Notes under the pieces: generated by a model | What the model saw: the letters and a program-made list of their open reading frames with translations, nothing else | Databases searched by the model: none | Told to the model about the DNA's origin: nothing | Translations under genes and position numbers: made by a program | In this document: one piece after another, positions 44,132 through 54,590 of the stretch | Numbering within the stretch: the stretch's first letter is position 1 | How the letters are laid out: every line of letters begins with the position of its first letter | Origin: Phoma sp. XZ068 | Taxonomy: Eukaryota; Ascomycota; Dothideomycetes; Pleosporales; Didymellaceae | Assembly: GCA_004835665.1 (NCBI GenBank) | Contig: RBKR01000023.1 | Location: 248,001-312,000, forward strand | DNA length: 64,000 nucleotides | Reading direction: 5' to 3'

Positions 44132-44520
44132 TAATATTTCTTTTCTAGTATTAACTATTTTATTCTTTTAGATAACTATAAGTATGCTATATATATCTAG
44201 GTAGGATATTCCTATATAAACCTCTTATAGGAGTTATTAGATTAAACTAGGGATAAACTTTAGGTAAAGGTAAATAATAATAGAGTAATACTCCTTACTA
44301 TACTTACTTAATTACTATAAAATAAGAAATTACTTATATAGATTAATAAATAGGTAAAATAGAAGGCTATATATTTAGTAGATATATTAGAAAGCAAGTG
44401 TACTAGAGAAGATACTATTACAGCTAACTTCTAGTCCTAGGTTAATAACCTATTTATAAGTTCTAGAATAAGTAAAGTAACTTATAATAGTTTATAAGGT
44501 TTATAACTAGCTCCTACGTG
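44132..44520 (+). pseudogene. Antisense coiled-coil ORF between pol and 3' LTR of G1B
   Basis: On the strand opposite to gag-pol, one frame (codon phase of TAT at 44135) runs about 130 codons with no frameshift. Its interruptions are TAA or TAG, largely where Gln would fit a helical heptad pattern. It contains segments such as YSYINLL, ELLD, VKVNNNRVILLTILT, NKKLLI and KAIYLVDILESKCTRED, giving a Leu-, Lys- and Gln-rich coiled-coil profile. The same frame is open in the same way in G1A. It lies between the chromodomain end and the LTR. From memory, predicted proteins with a similar LRxQKxxL core turn up near fungal gypsy elements, but I cannot confirm homology. Function unknown. Confidence 0.5.
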
Positions 44521-47500
44521 TTCTTAGAGTCTAGATATCCTAACTATTTTACTAGGTATTCCTCCCTACCTATTATTTATTAGTATTATAGTATCTTTTC
44601 TACCTTCTATTCTATTTCCTTATCTACCTTATAGTAGAAATCTGTCTAGATTAGAGTTAATTAGTTAGCTAGTTCTAGCAGTAATATATAGAATACTAGG
44701 TATATCTTTATATCCTTTAGAAGGTTAAGATAGTAGTTTACAGAGCTAACTTGTTTAGATATAAAAAACAGTCTAACTTTAATATAGTCTAACTTCTTAG
44801 CTAGTTATCTTATTTATAGGTTTTTTATATAGAGATATACCTTATCTCTCTCCCTTAGTATAGGACCCTGTTTCTATCTCTTGTTAGTATAGGAGCTAGT
44901 TTACTCTTATATCTTACTTAATATTTTAGCTAATATACTATATACCTTCTTAATTATTTCTATTAGGCTTATTACTAAGTTTAAGTTAATAGTACTATTA
45001 AGTAACTAGGTAAAGAGGTTAGAGTGTTAACTATAGTTAGTAAAAAATAGTATTGTTCTAGTTAATTTAGATAGCTTATTATTATATACTATCTATACTA
45101 TTAGTAATAGCAAGACCTAGTTATCTTATTACTAGTTACTATATATTCTAAGGAATGTCTCTATAGTTTAGTTTATCTATTCTGTCTAGCTGTCTATTTC
45201 TAGGTAGTACACTATTAATAGTTTTTTCTTAGTACTAATTACTATAAGAAGTATTATCTAGTAGTTTAATATAAATAATTTATCTCTATTACTAATTATT
45301 AACTTAGGTATACTATAGTAGCAAACTACCCTATTAAGGAATACCTATACAAGCTACTCTATAGTATAGTTATAATAGAATAGTATTATCTTAGTATACT
45401 TAGTAAATTAATTAATAATAATAAAGATAGTATTATAATAGTAGCCTGTTACTAGGTTCTTAGAGGCAGGTAATTATATAATAAAATCTATTATAATATT
45501 TGTCTATAGTGCTCTTAGTAGGGGTATTAACTATAGTAGTCTATACTTTATATATATACTATATTTGTCTTGCTAACAGCAAATATAGTATTTAATAAAC
45601 TCTATTACCTTATTCTTTATATTATTAAAGTAGTAGTATTATTATATTAGTTTAATTATTTATATAATTCTTAGATGTCTATAGAGGGGGTTATTATAGT
45701 AACTACTTATTACTTTCTTCTCTAGTTTTAATAGTACTTTAGACAGGATAGGTTACTTCTACTAGATCTAGAGTATCTTATTTAGCTATTATAAGGGCCT
45801 TATTAATCTATCTATATTAAATTCTAAGATTATATAGTTATTTAATATTCTTATCCCTATAATATTGTGTTGTCTGCTTAGTATATCTGCCTAGCTATTA
45901 TCCTTGCCTAGAGTATACACTATCCTAAACTTATACTATTCTAAAAGCTCTAACTATTAAACCTGCTATTAATTAAGTACCTTAGTTATAGTAAAATATA
46001 CTAGGTTCTTATAGTCTATATATACTATTAGATTAGAACAGCTCTTTATATAGATCTGCTAGTATTATAGAGCTAATACTATTACTAGCAGCTCCTTATT
46101 ATATATATTATACTATTCTTCTAGTCTAGAAAACTTTCTTAAGTAGTAGGTAATAGAGTGCTATCTACTATATTGTTCCTGTATAGCGCACGCTCTAAGT
46201 ACTAGATTTAATATATTAGTTTTAATCTATAGAGGCTTATAACTTTAGAATATTACTAGGGTAGGTAGTTTAATATATACCTATTTAAGTAACTTAAATA
46301 TATTACTCTGCTATTAATCCTAGATAAATAGAGTATCCTTCTAAGTTAATATAGTAAGTAGTAAGGCCTTAGTTAAGTAGTCTTTAATAAAATATTAGTT
46401 AAAGTTAATAAATCTAAGAAATTTCTAGATTCTCTTAACTATTATTAGCATTAGCTAGTCTTTTATAACCTATATCTTACTCTAGCTTATCTTTACTCTG
46501 TTATAGCCTACTACAAACCCTAGAAATTCTAGTTTATTCTTATACTATTTATACTTCTCTAGTTTAAGCTATAGGTTAGCCTGCTATAAGCATTCTAGTA
46601 CTTGTCTAATATACTAGATATACTCCTCTATTATAGTTAAGTAGATAAGGATATTATCTAGGTAAGCTACTACTACTATTTAATCTAGGTAGGCTTAGAG
46701 TATATTATTAATAACTGCCTAGTATATAGCTAGGGCATTTATTAGCCTAAATAGTATAATAAAGTACTTATAGTAGCTATAGCAGGTGTAGAATACTATT
46801 TTCTACTCCTCTTCTTCCTTTATCTATATTAGGTTATATACTCCTTATAGATTAAGCGCTATAAAGAACTATACTCTAGTAAGTTAATTCTATAACTCTA
46901 ATATATTAGGTAATAGGTACCTATTTTTTATTATAATATTATTTAACTTCTAATAATTAATATATAGCTATAGGCTACTATCTTTCTTTAGTGTAAATAT
47001 AATAGGATAGCTAGCTAGAGACTCTAATAGATAGATTATACTCTTCTTAAGGTTCTTATTAATATATTTATAGAGTACTATTAGTTCCTATTCTAAGAGT
47101 TAATATATTAGTTTAAATATTAGTGCCTTTCCTTCTTCTAATTAAATCTTATAATTCTATAGTTTATACTATAGTAGTGCCTTAATTATTTTCTTATTAT
47201 AGAATAGTTCTTAGTAGTTACTATATTTATCTAAGATATTAGAAGGTACACTAGCTGTCTCCTATTCTCTTACCCTCTATATAGTATATTATTTACTATA
47301 GGTAGAGTTAACTACTCTATCTTAGCGTGTCTTATTACTTAAGGAGATAGTACTAATCTCTCTCTTATCTACTAGCTATATTATATACTATATAGAATTA
47401 AGTATAGTAGCACTATATTAGTATTTATTAAATAAATAGTATACTATTATTTCTACTTATTCTTTAGTAGTACTATAGCTATAGTTGTCTAACAAGATCT

Positions 47501-48843
47501 ATTATATTATCTAGTTAATATATAGGTTATACTTCTATAGCTATAGGAGACCTAGGATAATATTATAAGTAGCTATCCTAAGTATATCTAGATTAATCTA
47601 TTCTCTATAGTTAAGTACCTAGAGAGGTATATCTACTACCTTATATATAATAGTGTCCTCTTCTAGTATTAGCTTACTATTTACTACTCTAAGTAGGTAT
47701 AGCTAGTCCTTAGAGTATACTCTAATCTTAGCTTATTTAATTACTATATAAAATATATAGTTCCTTTAAGTACCTAAGTCTAAGAGTATAGTTACTCTAA
47801 CTCTATTTAGCTAGATAGAGAGTTATAGTAGTATATCTCCTAGAATAGTATTAATAGCTTGTTCCTAGCTAGGGCTAGTAAATATATTAACCTACTAATA
47901 TACCTTATTTCTTATTTAACAGTTATATATATAGTATCCTAGCTTGTTATATAAGTAACATGTTAGTAGCTTACTTGTCTTACTAGTTTATTCCTGCTAT
48001 AGTCCCTTGTTTAGGTTTAACAGGTCTATAGCTTTTAGTCTATAGTGTTTAGCTTATATATTACTATAGATATAGCACCTTATATTTAGCTAGTAACGTC
48101 CCTCTTAATTATTATACCTTAGTATATAGCTATACTAGGTTCCTTATAGTAGTTAAGTAGAGTGTATAGGTATTTAGGCTCTAGAGTTGTTTTAGAGTTC
48201 TTATTTAAGTTTATAGAGCTAATTATTAATATTAATTATAGTATACACTAGGTTATCTAGGGTATTAATACTAGTACTAGTGTATATTAGCTCTTTCTTA
48301 ACTTAAGGCTTAAGGCCTTATTAGAACATTATTATTAATGCTAGGTTGTTCTAGCCTATAAGTATAGCAAGTTACTAGAACTTAGTAGTATAGTTAGTAG
48401 TAGACTTAGTCTGTTAGATATATTAGATATTTTATTATATAATAGCTAATTTATTATAGATTCTAAAAATAGGATAGATCCTATCCTTAAAGCTGTTAAA
48501 ATCCCTTATCTAGCTATTTTTCTCCTCTATTATTTTACCTTAGTTATACTATTAGATAAATAGCTTAATCTATTAGAATATAGTTCTATATATATAGCTA
48601 GCTATAAGAGTAACTTATTACTTACTTAGTACTCTATTTCTTTAAAAGAGAAAGAAGAGGTCCTACTATATAAGCTAGTTATCTAGCTTATATTACTCTC
48701 TATAGAAGATATCTAGCTTGTTAATACTAAGTATACTCTAAGCTAGAGTGTTAGCGTTCTATATATCTATCTTGCTAGGTTAGAAATAGCTTAGGGTGTT
48801 CTCTATATCCTCTAGAGATATACTTATCTTAGAGTGTTTAAAG
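44519..48843 (-). pseudogene. G1B gag-pol polyprotein, RIP-inactivated
   Basis: Reading on the minus strand: gag from about 48800, with a zinc knuckle at 47960-47919 that keeps its first and last Cys while the second Cys and the His have become Tyr; reverse transcriptase with catalytic YLDN at 46664-46653; RNase H ending near 45900; integrase from about 45850 to 44700; and a chromodomain at about 44565-44519 (EYLVKW-like, then a Leu/Asp-rich turn). The order is that of gypsy chromoviruses. Stops are again mainly RIP products. Confidence 0.82.
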
Positions 48844-49422
48844 TATTAAAGTTATACCTAAGCAAAGCTTATAGTATATTATTCTATTAGTTCTTAGAGA
48901 TAAGTATAGGCAGAGGTAGAGTAGGTTACTAGAAGGTATAGGATAATAGCTTGCTATTATTAAGGGGTATACTAGAGTAAACCCCTAATATATAGATAGG
49001 TTACTTAAGGGTATAGGATAATAGCTAGCTATTATTAGAGTTAATAAGAATATAATATATAGTAGATTATTAAGTTAAATACACTATCCTAAAGACAGTG
49101 TCTAGAGGTATTTATCTATAGCTATAGTACTCTCTCTTTAAATATAGTATTTAAGAGGGTAGTACTGTTTAAGTAAATTAGGAGCTATATAGCTCTTAGT
49201 TAATATACTCTATAGTACCTATTCTATAGAATAAGTAAATTAGGCTATAGGCTTTCTTTTAGTTACTTACTTACTAAGGAGTAAGTACTACTACTTTATC
49301 TACTAGTTAAATAATTAGGGATACCTCTATACTAGCAGGTCTAATTAGTCTAGCTAGATTGCGTAGCTAGCTATTTCTGTTAGCTAGGTTACTTAGGTGT
49401 CTATTTTTATTAGGTTATAACA
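48844..49422 (-). repeat. G1B 5' LTR (579 bp)
   Basis: Its right end, GGTTATAACA, is the unmutated 5'-TGTTATAACC terminus of the element on the minus strand. AATAG follows as target-site duplication. Confidence 0.9.
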
Positions 49423-49427
49423 AATAG

Positions 49428-50870
49428 CTAGGTAGATATACTAAGTAGATAATATAATATTATAGGGACAAGGATGTTAAATAACTATATAATTCTAAGA
49501 TTTAATATAGATAGATTAATAAGGCCCTTATAATAGCTAAATAGAATACTCTAGATCTAGTAGAAGTAACCTATCCTGTCTAGAGTACTATTAGAACTAG
49601 AGGAGGAAGTAATAAGTAGTTACTATAATAACCCCCTCTATAGACATCTAGAGATTATATAAATAATTAAACTAATATAATAATACTACTACTTTAATAA
49701 TATAAAGAATAAGGTAATAGAGTTTATTAAACACTATATTTATTATTAGCAGGATAAATATAGTATATATATAAAACATAGACTACTATAGTTAATACCC
49801 CTCCTAAGAGCACTATAGACAAATATTATAATAGATTTTATTATATAATTACCTATCTCTAAGGACCTAGTAATAGGCTACTATTATAATACTATCTTTA
49901 TTATTATTAATTAATTTACTAAGTATACTAAGATAATACTATTCTATTATAACTATACTATAGAGCAGCTTATATAGGTGTTCCTTAATAGGGTAGTTTA
50001 CTACTATAGTATACCTAAGTTAATAATAAGCAATAGAGATAAATTATTTATATTAAACTACTAGATAACACTCCTTATAGTAATTAGCACTAAGAAGAAA
50101 CTATTAATAGTATACTACCTAGAAACAGACAGCTAGACAGAATAGATAAACTAAACTATAGAGATATTCCTTAGAATATATAGTAACTAGTAATAAAATA
50201 ACTAGGTCTTACTATTACTAATAGCATAGATAGTATATAATAATAAGCTGTCTAAATTAACTAGAATAATACTATTTTTTACTAACTATAGTTAATACCC
50301 TAACTTCTTTACCTAGTTACTTAATAGTACTATTAACTTAGACTTAGTATTAAGCCTAATAGAAATAATTAAAGAGGTATATAGTATATTAGCTAAAATA
50401 TTAAGTAAGATATAAGAGTAAACTAGCTCCTATACTAATAAGAGATAGAAATAGGGTTCTATACTAAGGAAGGGAGATAAGGTATATCTCTATATAAAAA
50501 ACCTAAAAATAAGATAACTAACTAAGAAACTAGACTATATTAAGGTTAGACTATTTTTTATATCTAAATAAGTTAGCCCTATAAACTACTGTCTTAACCT
50601 TCTAAAGGATATAAAGATATACCTAGTATTCTATATATTACTACTAGAACTAGCTAACTAATTAACTCTAATCTAGAGAGATTTCTACTATTAAGTATAG
50701 AAGGAGATAGAGTAGAAAGTAGAAAAGATACTATAATACTAGGTAACAGACAGAGAGGAATACCTAGTAAAATAGTTAAGATACCTAGACTCTAAGAATA
50801 TATAGGAGCTAGTTATAAACCTTATAAACTATTATAAGTTACTTTACTTATTCTAGAACTTATAAATAGG
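49428..50870 (+). pseudogene. G1A gag-pol, second part (end of RNase H, integrase, chromodomain)
   Basis: The frame resumes directly after the AATAG duplication with the last RNase H residues. The integrase follows (zinc-binding region about 49630-49750, core about 49830-50300). At 50752-50823 the sequence EEYLVK, stop, LRYLDSKNI, stop, ELVINL is a chromodomain in which two Trp codons have become TAG. Chromodomains bind methylated histone H3 and can direct integration into heterochromatin. Confidence 0.8.
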
Positions 50871-51187
50871 TTGTTAACCTAGAACTAGAAGTTAGCTATA
50901 ATAGTATTTTCTCTAGTACACTTGCTTTCTAATATATCTACTAAATATATAGCCTTCTATTTTACCTATTTATTAATCTATATAAGTAATCTCTTATTTT
51001 ATAGTAATTAAGTAAGTATAGTAAGAAGTATTACTCTATTATTATTTACCTTTACCTAAAGTTTATCTCTAGTTTAATCTAATAACTTCTATAAGAGGTT
51101 TATATAGGAACATCCTGCCTAGATATATATAGTATACTTATAGTTATTTAAAAGAATAAAATAGTTAATACTAGAAAAGAAATATTA
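50800..51187 (-). pseudogene. Antisense coiled-coil ORF of G1A
   Basis: This is the counterpart of the frame at 44132-44520 in G1B, in the same position relative to pol and the 3' LTR and in the same reading phase. It has a few more RIP-type changes (for example GAAGAT to GAAAAT, ACAGCT to ATAGCT) but no indel in the shared part. Confidence 0.45.
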
Positions 51188-51337
51188 ATTATAGGGGACT
51201 AATACTATATTATTTTAATAGTAGATCTTAGTATATAGACAGGAGCACCTATTAGTAGAAGATATAATAAATATAGCTAGCTATTATAAATAAAACCTTA
51301 TAGAGATTTAGGGCAAATCTAGAGAAGGGAAGAATAG

Positions 51338-51934
51338 TATTATAATCTAATAAAAGTAGATATATAAGTAACCTAGCTAATAAGAATAGCTAGCTACTTA
51401 ATCTAGCTAGACTAATTAGACTTACTAGTATAGAGGTATCCTTAATAATTTAACTAGTAGATAAAGTAGTAGTACTTACTTCTTAGTAAGTAAGTAACTA
51501 AAAGAAAGCCTATAGCCTAATTTGCTTATTCTATAGAATAGGTACTATAGAGTATATTAACTAAGAGCTATATAGCTCTTAATTTACTTAAATAGTACTA
51601 CTCTCTTAAATACTATATTTAAGAAAAGAGTACTAAAGCTATAGATAAATACTTCTAGATACTATTCTTAGAATAGTATATTTAACTTAATAATATACTA
51701 TATATTATATTCTTATTAGCTCTAATAATAGCTAGCTATTATCCTATACTCTTAAGTAATCTATTTATTCTTAAGTAACCTATTTATATATTAGAGTTTA
51801 CTCTAGTATACCCCTTAATAATAGCAAGCTGTTATCCTATACCTTCTAGTAACCTACTCTACCTCTACCTATACCTATCTCTAAGAACTAATAAAATAAT
51901 ATATTATAAGCTTTACTTAGGTATAACTTTAATA
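51338..51934 (+). repeat. G1A 3' LTR (597 bp)
   Basis: It pairs with 39861-40458. A purine-rich tract (AGAGAAGGGAAGAATAG) precedes it, the expected polypurine tract. It is followed by the AATAA duplication. Confidence 0.9.
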
Positions 51935-52315
51935 AATAAATAGTATTAAAGATTACTATTCTTATATTATAAATCCTTAGGAGTTAAAGAAGTTAAATAG
52001 TATATTATTATAAATCTTGCTCTTTACTAAGGCTAAAGAGCTAAATACTATAGATATATATAGTAGTATACCTTCTAGTATTTAGAAGGTACCTAGCAAC
52101 TCTAGTAATATATTCTATTATTTACTTATGCTATAAGACTATATTATACTACTTGTCTATAATAGTATAATATATAACTATACTATTATATAGCTTTATA
52201 ATATAAAGCTAAATTATATTATTAATATCTTTTTCTAGTAATCTAGGTCCCTTACTAAGAAGAAGAAGAAAGTAGTTATTTATATTTATTACCTCTCTAC
52301 CTACTTTTTTTTATA

Positions 52316-52790
52316 GTTTATAGAAGGTATAATAAAATAATTATAGCCTAAAGTAAAGTAATAATTATAAGAAATAGGTATAATAGTGTTATAGTAATAG
52401 ATTTTAATACTAAGATATAGACACTTTTAGGTAGTAGAGGATATAATAATATAATAGGAACTAAGTAGTAGCAGGGCTATACTTATAAAGAATAGCTAAT
52501 AAAACTTAAGGTAAGTTCTAGAGGAAGAGAGGATAGTATTATAATCTACTTATAACTAGCTAACTAGAATGCTAATAGCCTTAGGTGCTAACAGCTCTAA
52601 TATAATAATTATATAGGGCTTTCTATATAGTATAGTTATAGCACAGTTTTATTATAGGTTATATAATAAGCTTACCTCTTAGTAAGTAAGCTAGGTAGGC
52701 TATATATAAAGGCTTATATAGCTTATATTAAGCTTAGTAATCTTAGCTTATATAGCTTATAATAAGCTAGGTAAGCTACTATAATTATTA
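52316..52790 (+). mobile_element. Truncated gypsy-like end: internal sequence plus partial LTR
   Basis: A purine tract (GAGGAAGAGAGGATAG) at about 52521-52536 is followed by TATTATAATCTAC, the same arrangement as pol 3' end, polypurine tract and LTR start in G1 and G2. The LTR-like part (52537-52790) does not match either family beyond its first bases and stops where a G2 LTR fragment begins. Confidence 0.5.
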
Positions 52791-53085
52791 TAGTATATAG
52801 TAATTAGGAACACTACTCTTATAGTATTATATTTAACCTTATTAATTAACTTTGTTATTAAAACTTAACCTAACTTTTAAGCTAGACAGATTAACTATCT
52901 ATACTACTTATTATTAACTCTATAGCTATTATAGTGTTTTACTAGGTATCTATACTAACCCCCTCCTATACTAGTACTTATCTCTAAGAACTAACCTTAG
53001 AAGTATTTATAAGCTTTACTTAGTTTATAACCTTAATATAACCTTAGAAGTATTTATAAGCTTTACTTAGTTTATAACCTTAATA
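52791..53085 (+). repeat. Partial G2 LTR with a 47-bp terminal tandem duplication
   Basis: Bases 52791-53038 match the 3' half of the G2 LTR. Its last 47 bp (52992-53038) are repeated exactly in tandem at 53039-53085. Confidence 0.78.
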
Positions 53086-53379
53086 GGTAGGCTATATTCT
53101 ATAATTATCTATCTAAGAATTATATATAAGTATACTTCTATATTTAAAGCCTTAAGGTATAGAATAAAATATATATATCTTATTACTTTATTAATTATAA
53201 TAAGTATTAAAATATAACTAACTTTAGTTAGAGGGTCCTTAGACTTAGGTAGTGTTATAATAAAGTCTATAGTAATTATTCTTTAGAGTTATTCTACTAG
53301 TTCTATTAGTTATAGTTTTTTATATAGAAGCTATTTTATATACTTATTTTAGTAATAATCTATATACTCTACTAGTACC
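53086..53379 (-). mobile_element. Gypsy G3 integrase fragment (part 2)
   Basis: On the minus strand a readable but stop-bearing frame gives an integrase core start (TIDFIITLPKSKDPLTKVSY), with the first catalytic Asp followed by the expected hydrophobic strand. It continues the sequence at 60769-61314 across the solo G1 LTR, whose flanks are the near-identical 5-mers GTACC and GTATC. Confidence 0.65.
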
Positions 53380-53481
53380 TATTATAATCTAATAAAAGTA
53401 GACACTTAAGTAACCTAGCTAATAGGAATAGGTAGCTACTTAATCTAGCTAGACTAATTAGACCTACTAGTATAGAGGTAT

Positions 53482-53966
53482 TATTAAGGTTATAAACTAA
53501 GTAAAGCTTATAAATACTTCTAAGGTTAGTTCTCTAGGATAAGTGCTAGTATAGAAGGGGGTTAGTATAGATACCTAGTAAAACACTATAACAGCTATAA
53601 GGTTAATAATAAGTAGTACAGATAGTTAATCTGTCTAGCTTAAAAGTTAGGTTAAGTTCTAATAATAAAGTTAATTAACAAGGTTAAATATAATGCTATA
53701 AGGGCAGTGTTCCTAATTGCTATATACTAAGGAGTGTCCTATATTTCTTATAATATCCTATAAAGTTCTATAGGAGGCCCTATAGTTTCTATAAGTAGTT
53801 TATAGTTTCTATAGGACATATATATAGTGTCTTATACTATCTTATACTCTTAGTATAGTTTATTCTTTATAGGATTATAGGATGTTATATAGTCTTCTTA
53901 GCCCTATATTATTAATCTATAACTATAACTTTATTATACTATACCTCTCTCTCTAAGATTATAACA
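53482..53966 (-). repeat. G2 3' LTR (485 bp)
   Basis: This is the downstream LTR in element orientation. Equal in length to 59807-60291. A purine tract (on the minus strand, AAAGGAGGAGGATAG) borders it inside the element. Confidence 0.9.
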
Positions 53967-54059
53967 CTATCCTCCTCCTTTATAGTTTATATCCTTATAA
54001 ACTAATAAATAGTTTCTTAAAGTACCTAAGCTTAATATACAACAGGAACCTAAATTAAT

Positions 54060-54590
54060 AATATTAGATATCTTGCTATAGTTACCTATAAGTACTATAT
54101 AAAGAAGAACTTGCCTTATAAGATGTCTTTATTATATAAGAAGTATAAGAATTATAAGTATAATAGAATAAAGAAGTGTAAGCCTATAGATTTGCCTATT
54201 CTAGACTTTTCTAAAATTAATAATAAGATGTTATATCTAGAAGAAATAGAAGACAAGGCTGCTAAAGCTAAGGAAGCTGTAATAGCTGCCTTATAGGCTG
54301 CTTATGCTAAATTAAACTAGGTGCATAAATAAAAGAAATTCTTAAAGTATTATAAATAGTAATAGTTTAATATAAGTACTTAGTTTATTAAGGATATAGA
54401 GCACCTAGAGTAATAGAAGTTATTACTTAATAATATTACTATACTTAAGAACAGGTTAATGCCTAGCTCCCTTATACTAGACTAGGCAATACATCCTCTA
54501 CCTCTAGACCCTAATACTACTAATACTAGTATAATAGCTAGTAGTAGTTTATAAAGTTTATTAATAGTTTCTATATATTCTCTAAGTTAG
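54060..54590 (+). pseudogene. Antisense coiled-coil ORF between pol and 3' LTR of G2
   Basis: One frame opposite to gag-pol reads for about 170 codons with stops confined to TAA/TAG. A 58-codon stretch from the ATG at 54123 is fully open (MSLLYKKYKNYKYNRIKK...). It leads into a helical, charged region (EEIEDKAAKAKEAVIAAL, then KKFLKYYK and IKDIEHLE) and ends in a Pro/Thr/Ser-rich tail (HPLPLDPNTTNTS). Base composition differs from the flanking pol: CpA/TpG loss is less complete. Position and profile parallel the antisense frames of G1, although the sequences are not obviously alignable. Function unknown. Confidence 0.5.

Larger units (their letters stand above)
43403..49422 (-). mobile_element. 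Ty3/gypsy chromovirus G1B, inserted in G1A
   Basis: This complete 6020-bp element has two LTRs of 579 bp each, on the strand opposite to G1A. It is flanked by the 5-bp duplication AATAG (43398-43402 and 49423-49427). Removing it with one AATAG copy rejoins the G1A RNase H frame (GKDNS, then a VDILSR-like end), which confirms the insertion point. The right LTR keeps the original TGTTATAAC terminus. It retains more TpG and CpA than G1A, so it has passed through less RIP. Confidence 0.92.
39861..51934 (+). mobile_element. Ty3/gypsy chromovirus G1A, interrupted by G1B
   Basis: The element's own sequence is 39861-43402 plus 49428-51934 (about 6.05 kb). LTRs of 598 and 597 bp flank a plus-strand gag-pol with gag, reverse transcriptase, RNase H, integrase and chromodomain in gypsy order. 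The target-site duplication AATAA is intact. G1B (43403-49422) sits at the end of the RNase H domain. Heavy RIP has put stops throughout. Confidence 0.9.
33219..52315 (+). mobile_element. Ty1/copia LTR retrotransposon, interrupted in its 3' LTR by nested gypsy elements
   Basis: The element's own sequence is 33219-39860 plus 51940-52315, about 7.0 kb; 39861-51934 is the inserted gypsy G1A. It consists of a 5' LTR, a primer-binding site, a long leader of about 1.3 kb, one gag-pol frame in copia order (gag, protease, integrase, reverse transcriptase, RNase H), a polypurine tract at 39592-39611 and the split 3' LTR. The two LTRs differ mainly by C/T and G/A changes, as RIP predicts. No matching target-site duplication was found outside the element. 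The element cannot code for active proteins. Confidence 0.88.
39614..52315 (+). repeat. Copia 3' LTR, split in two by gypsy G1A
   Basis: The left part is 39614-39860 (247 bp) and the right part 51940-52315 (376 bp); together 623 bp against 619 bp in the 5' LTR. The break carries a 5-bp duplication AATAA (39856-39860 and 51935-39939 in element terms, that is 51935-51939), which is the G1A target site. Confidence 0.87.
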
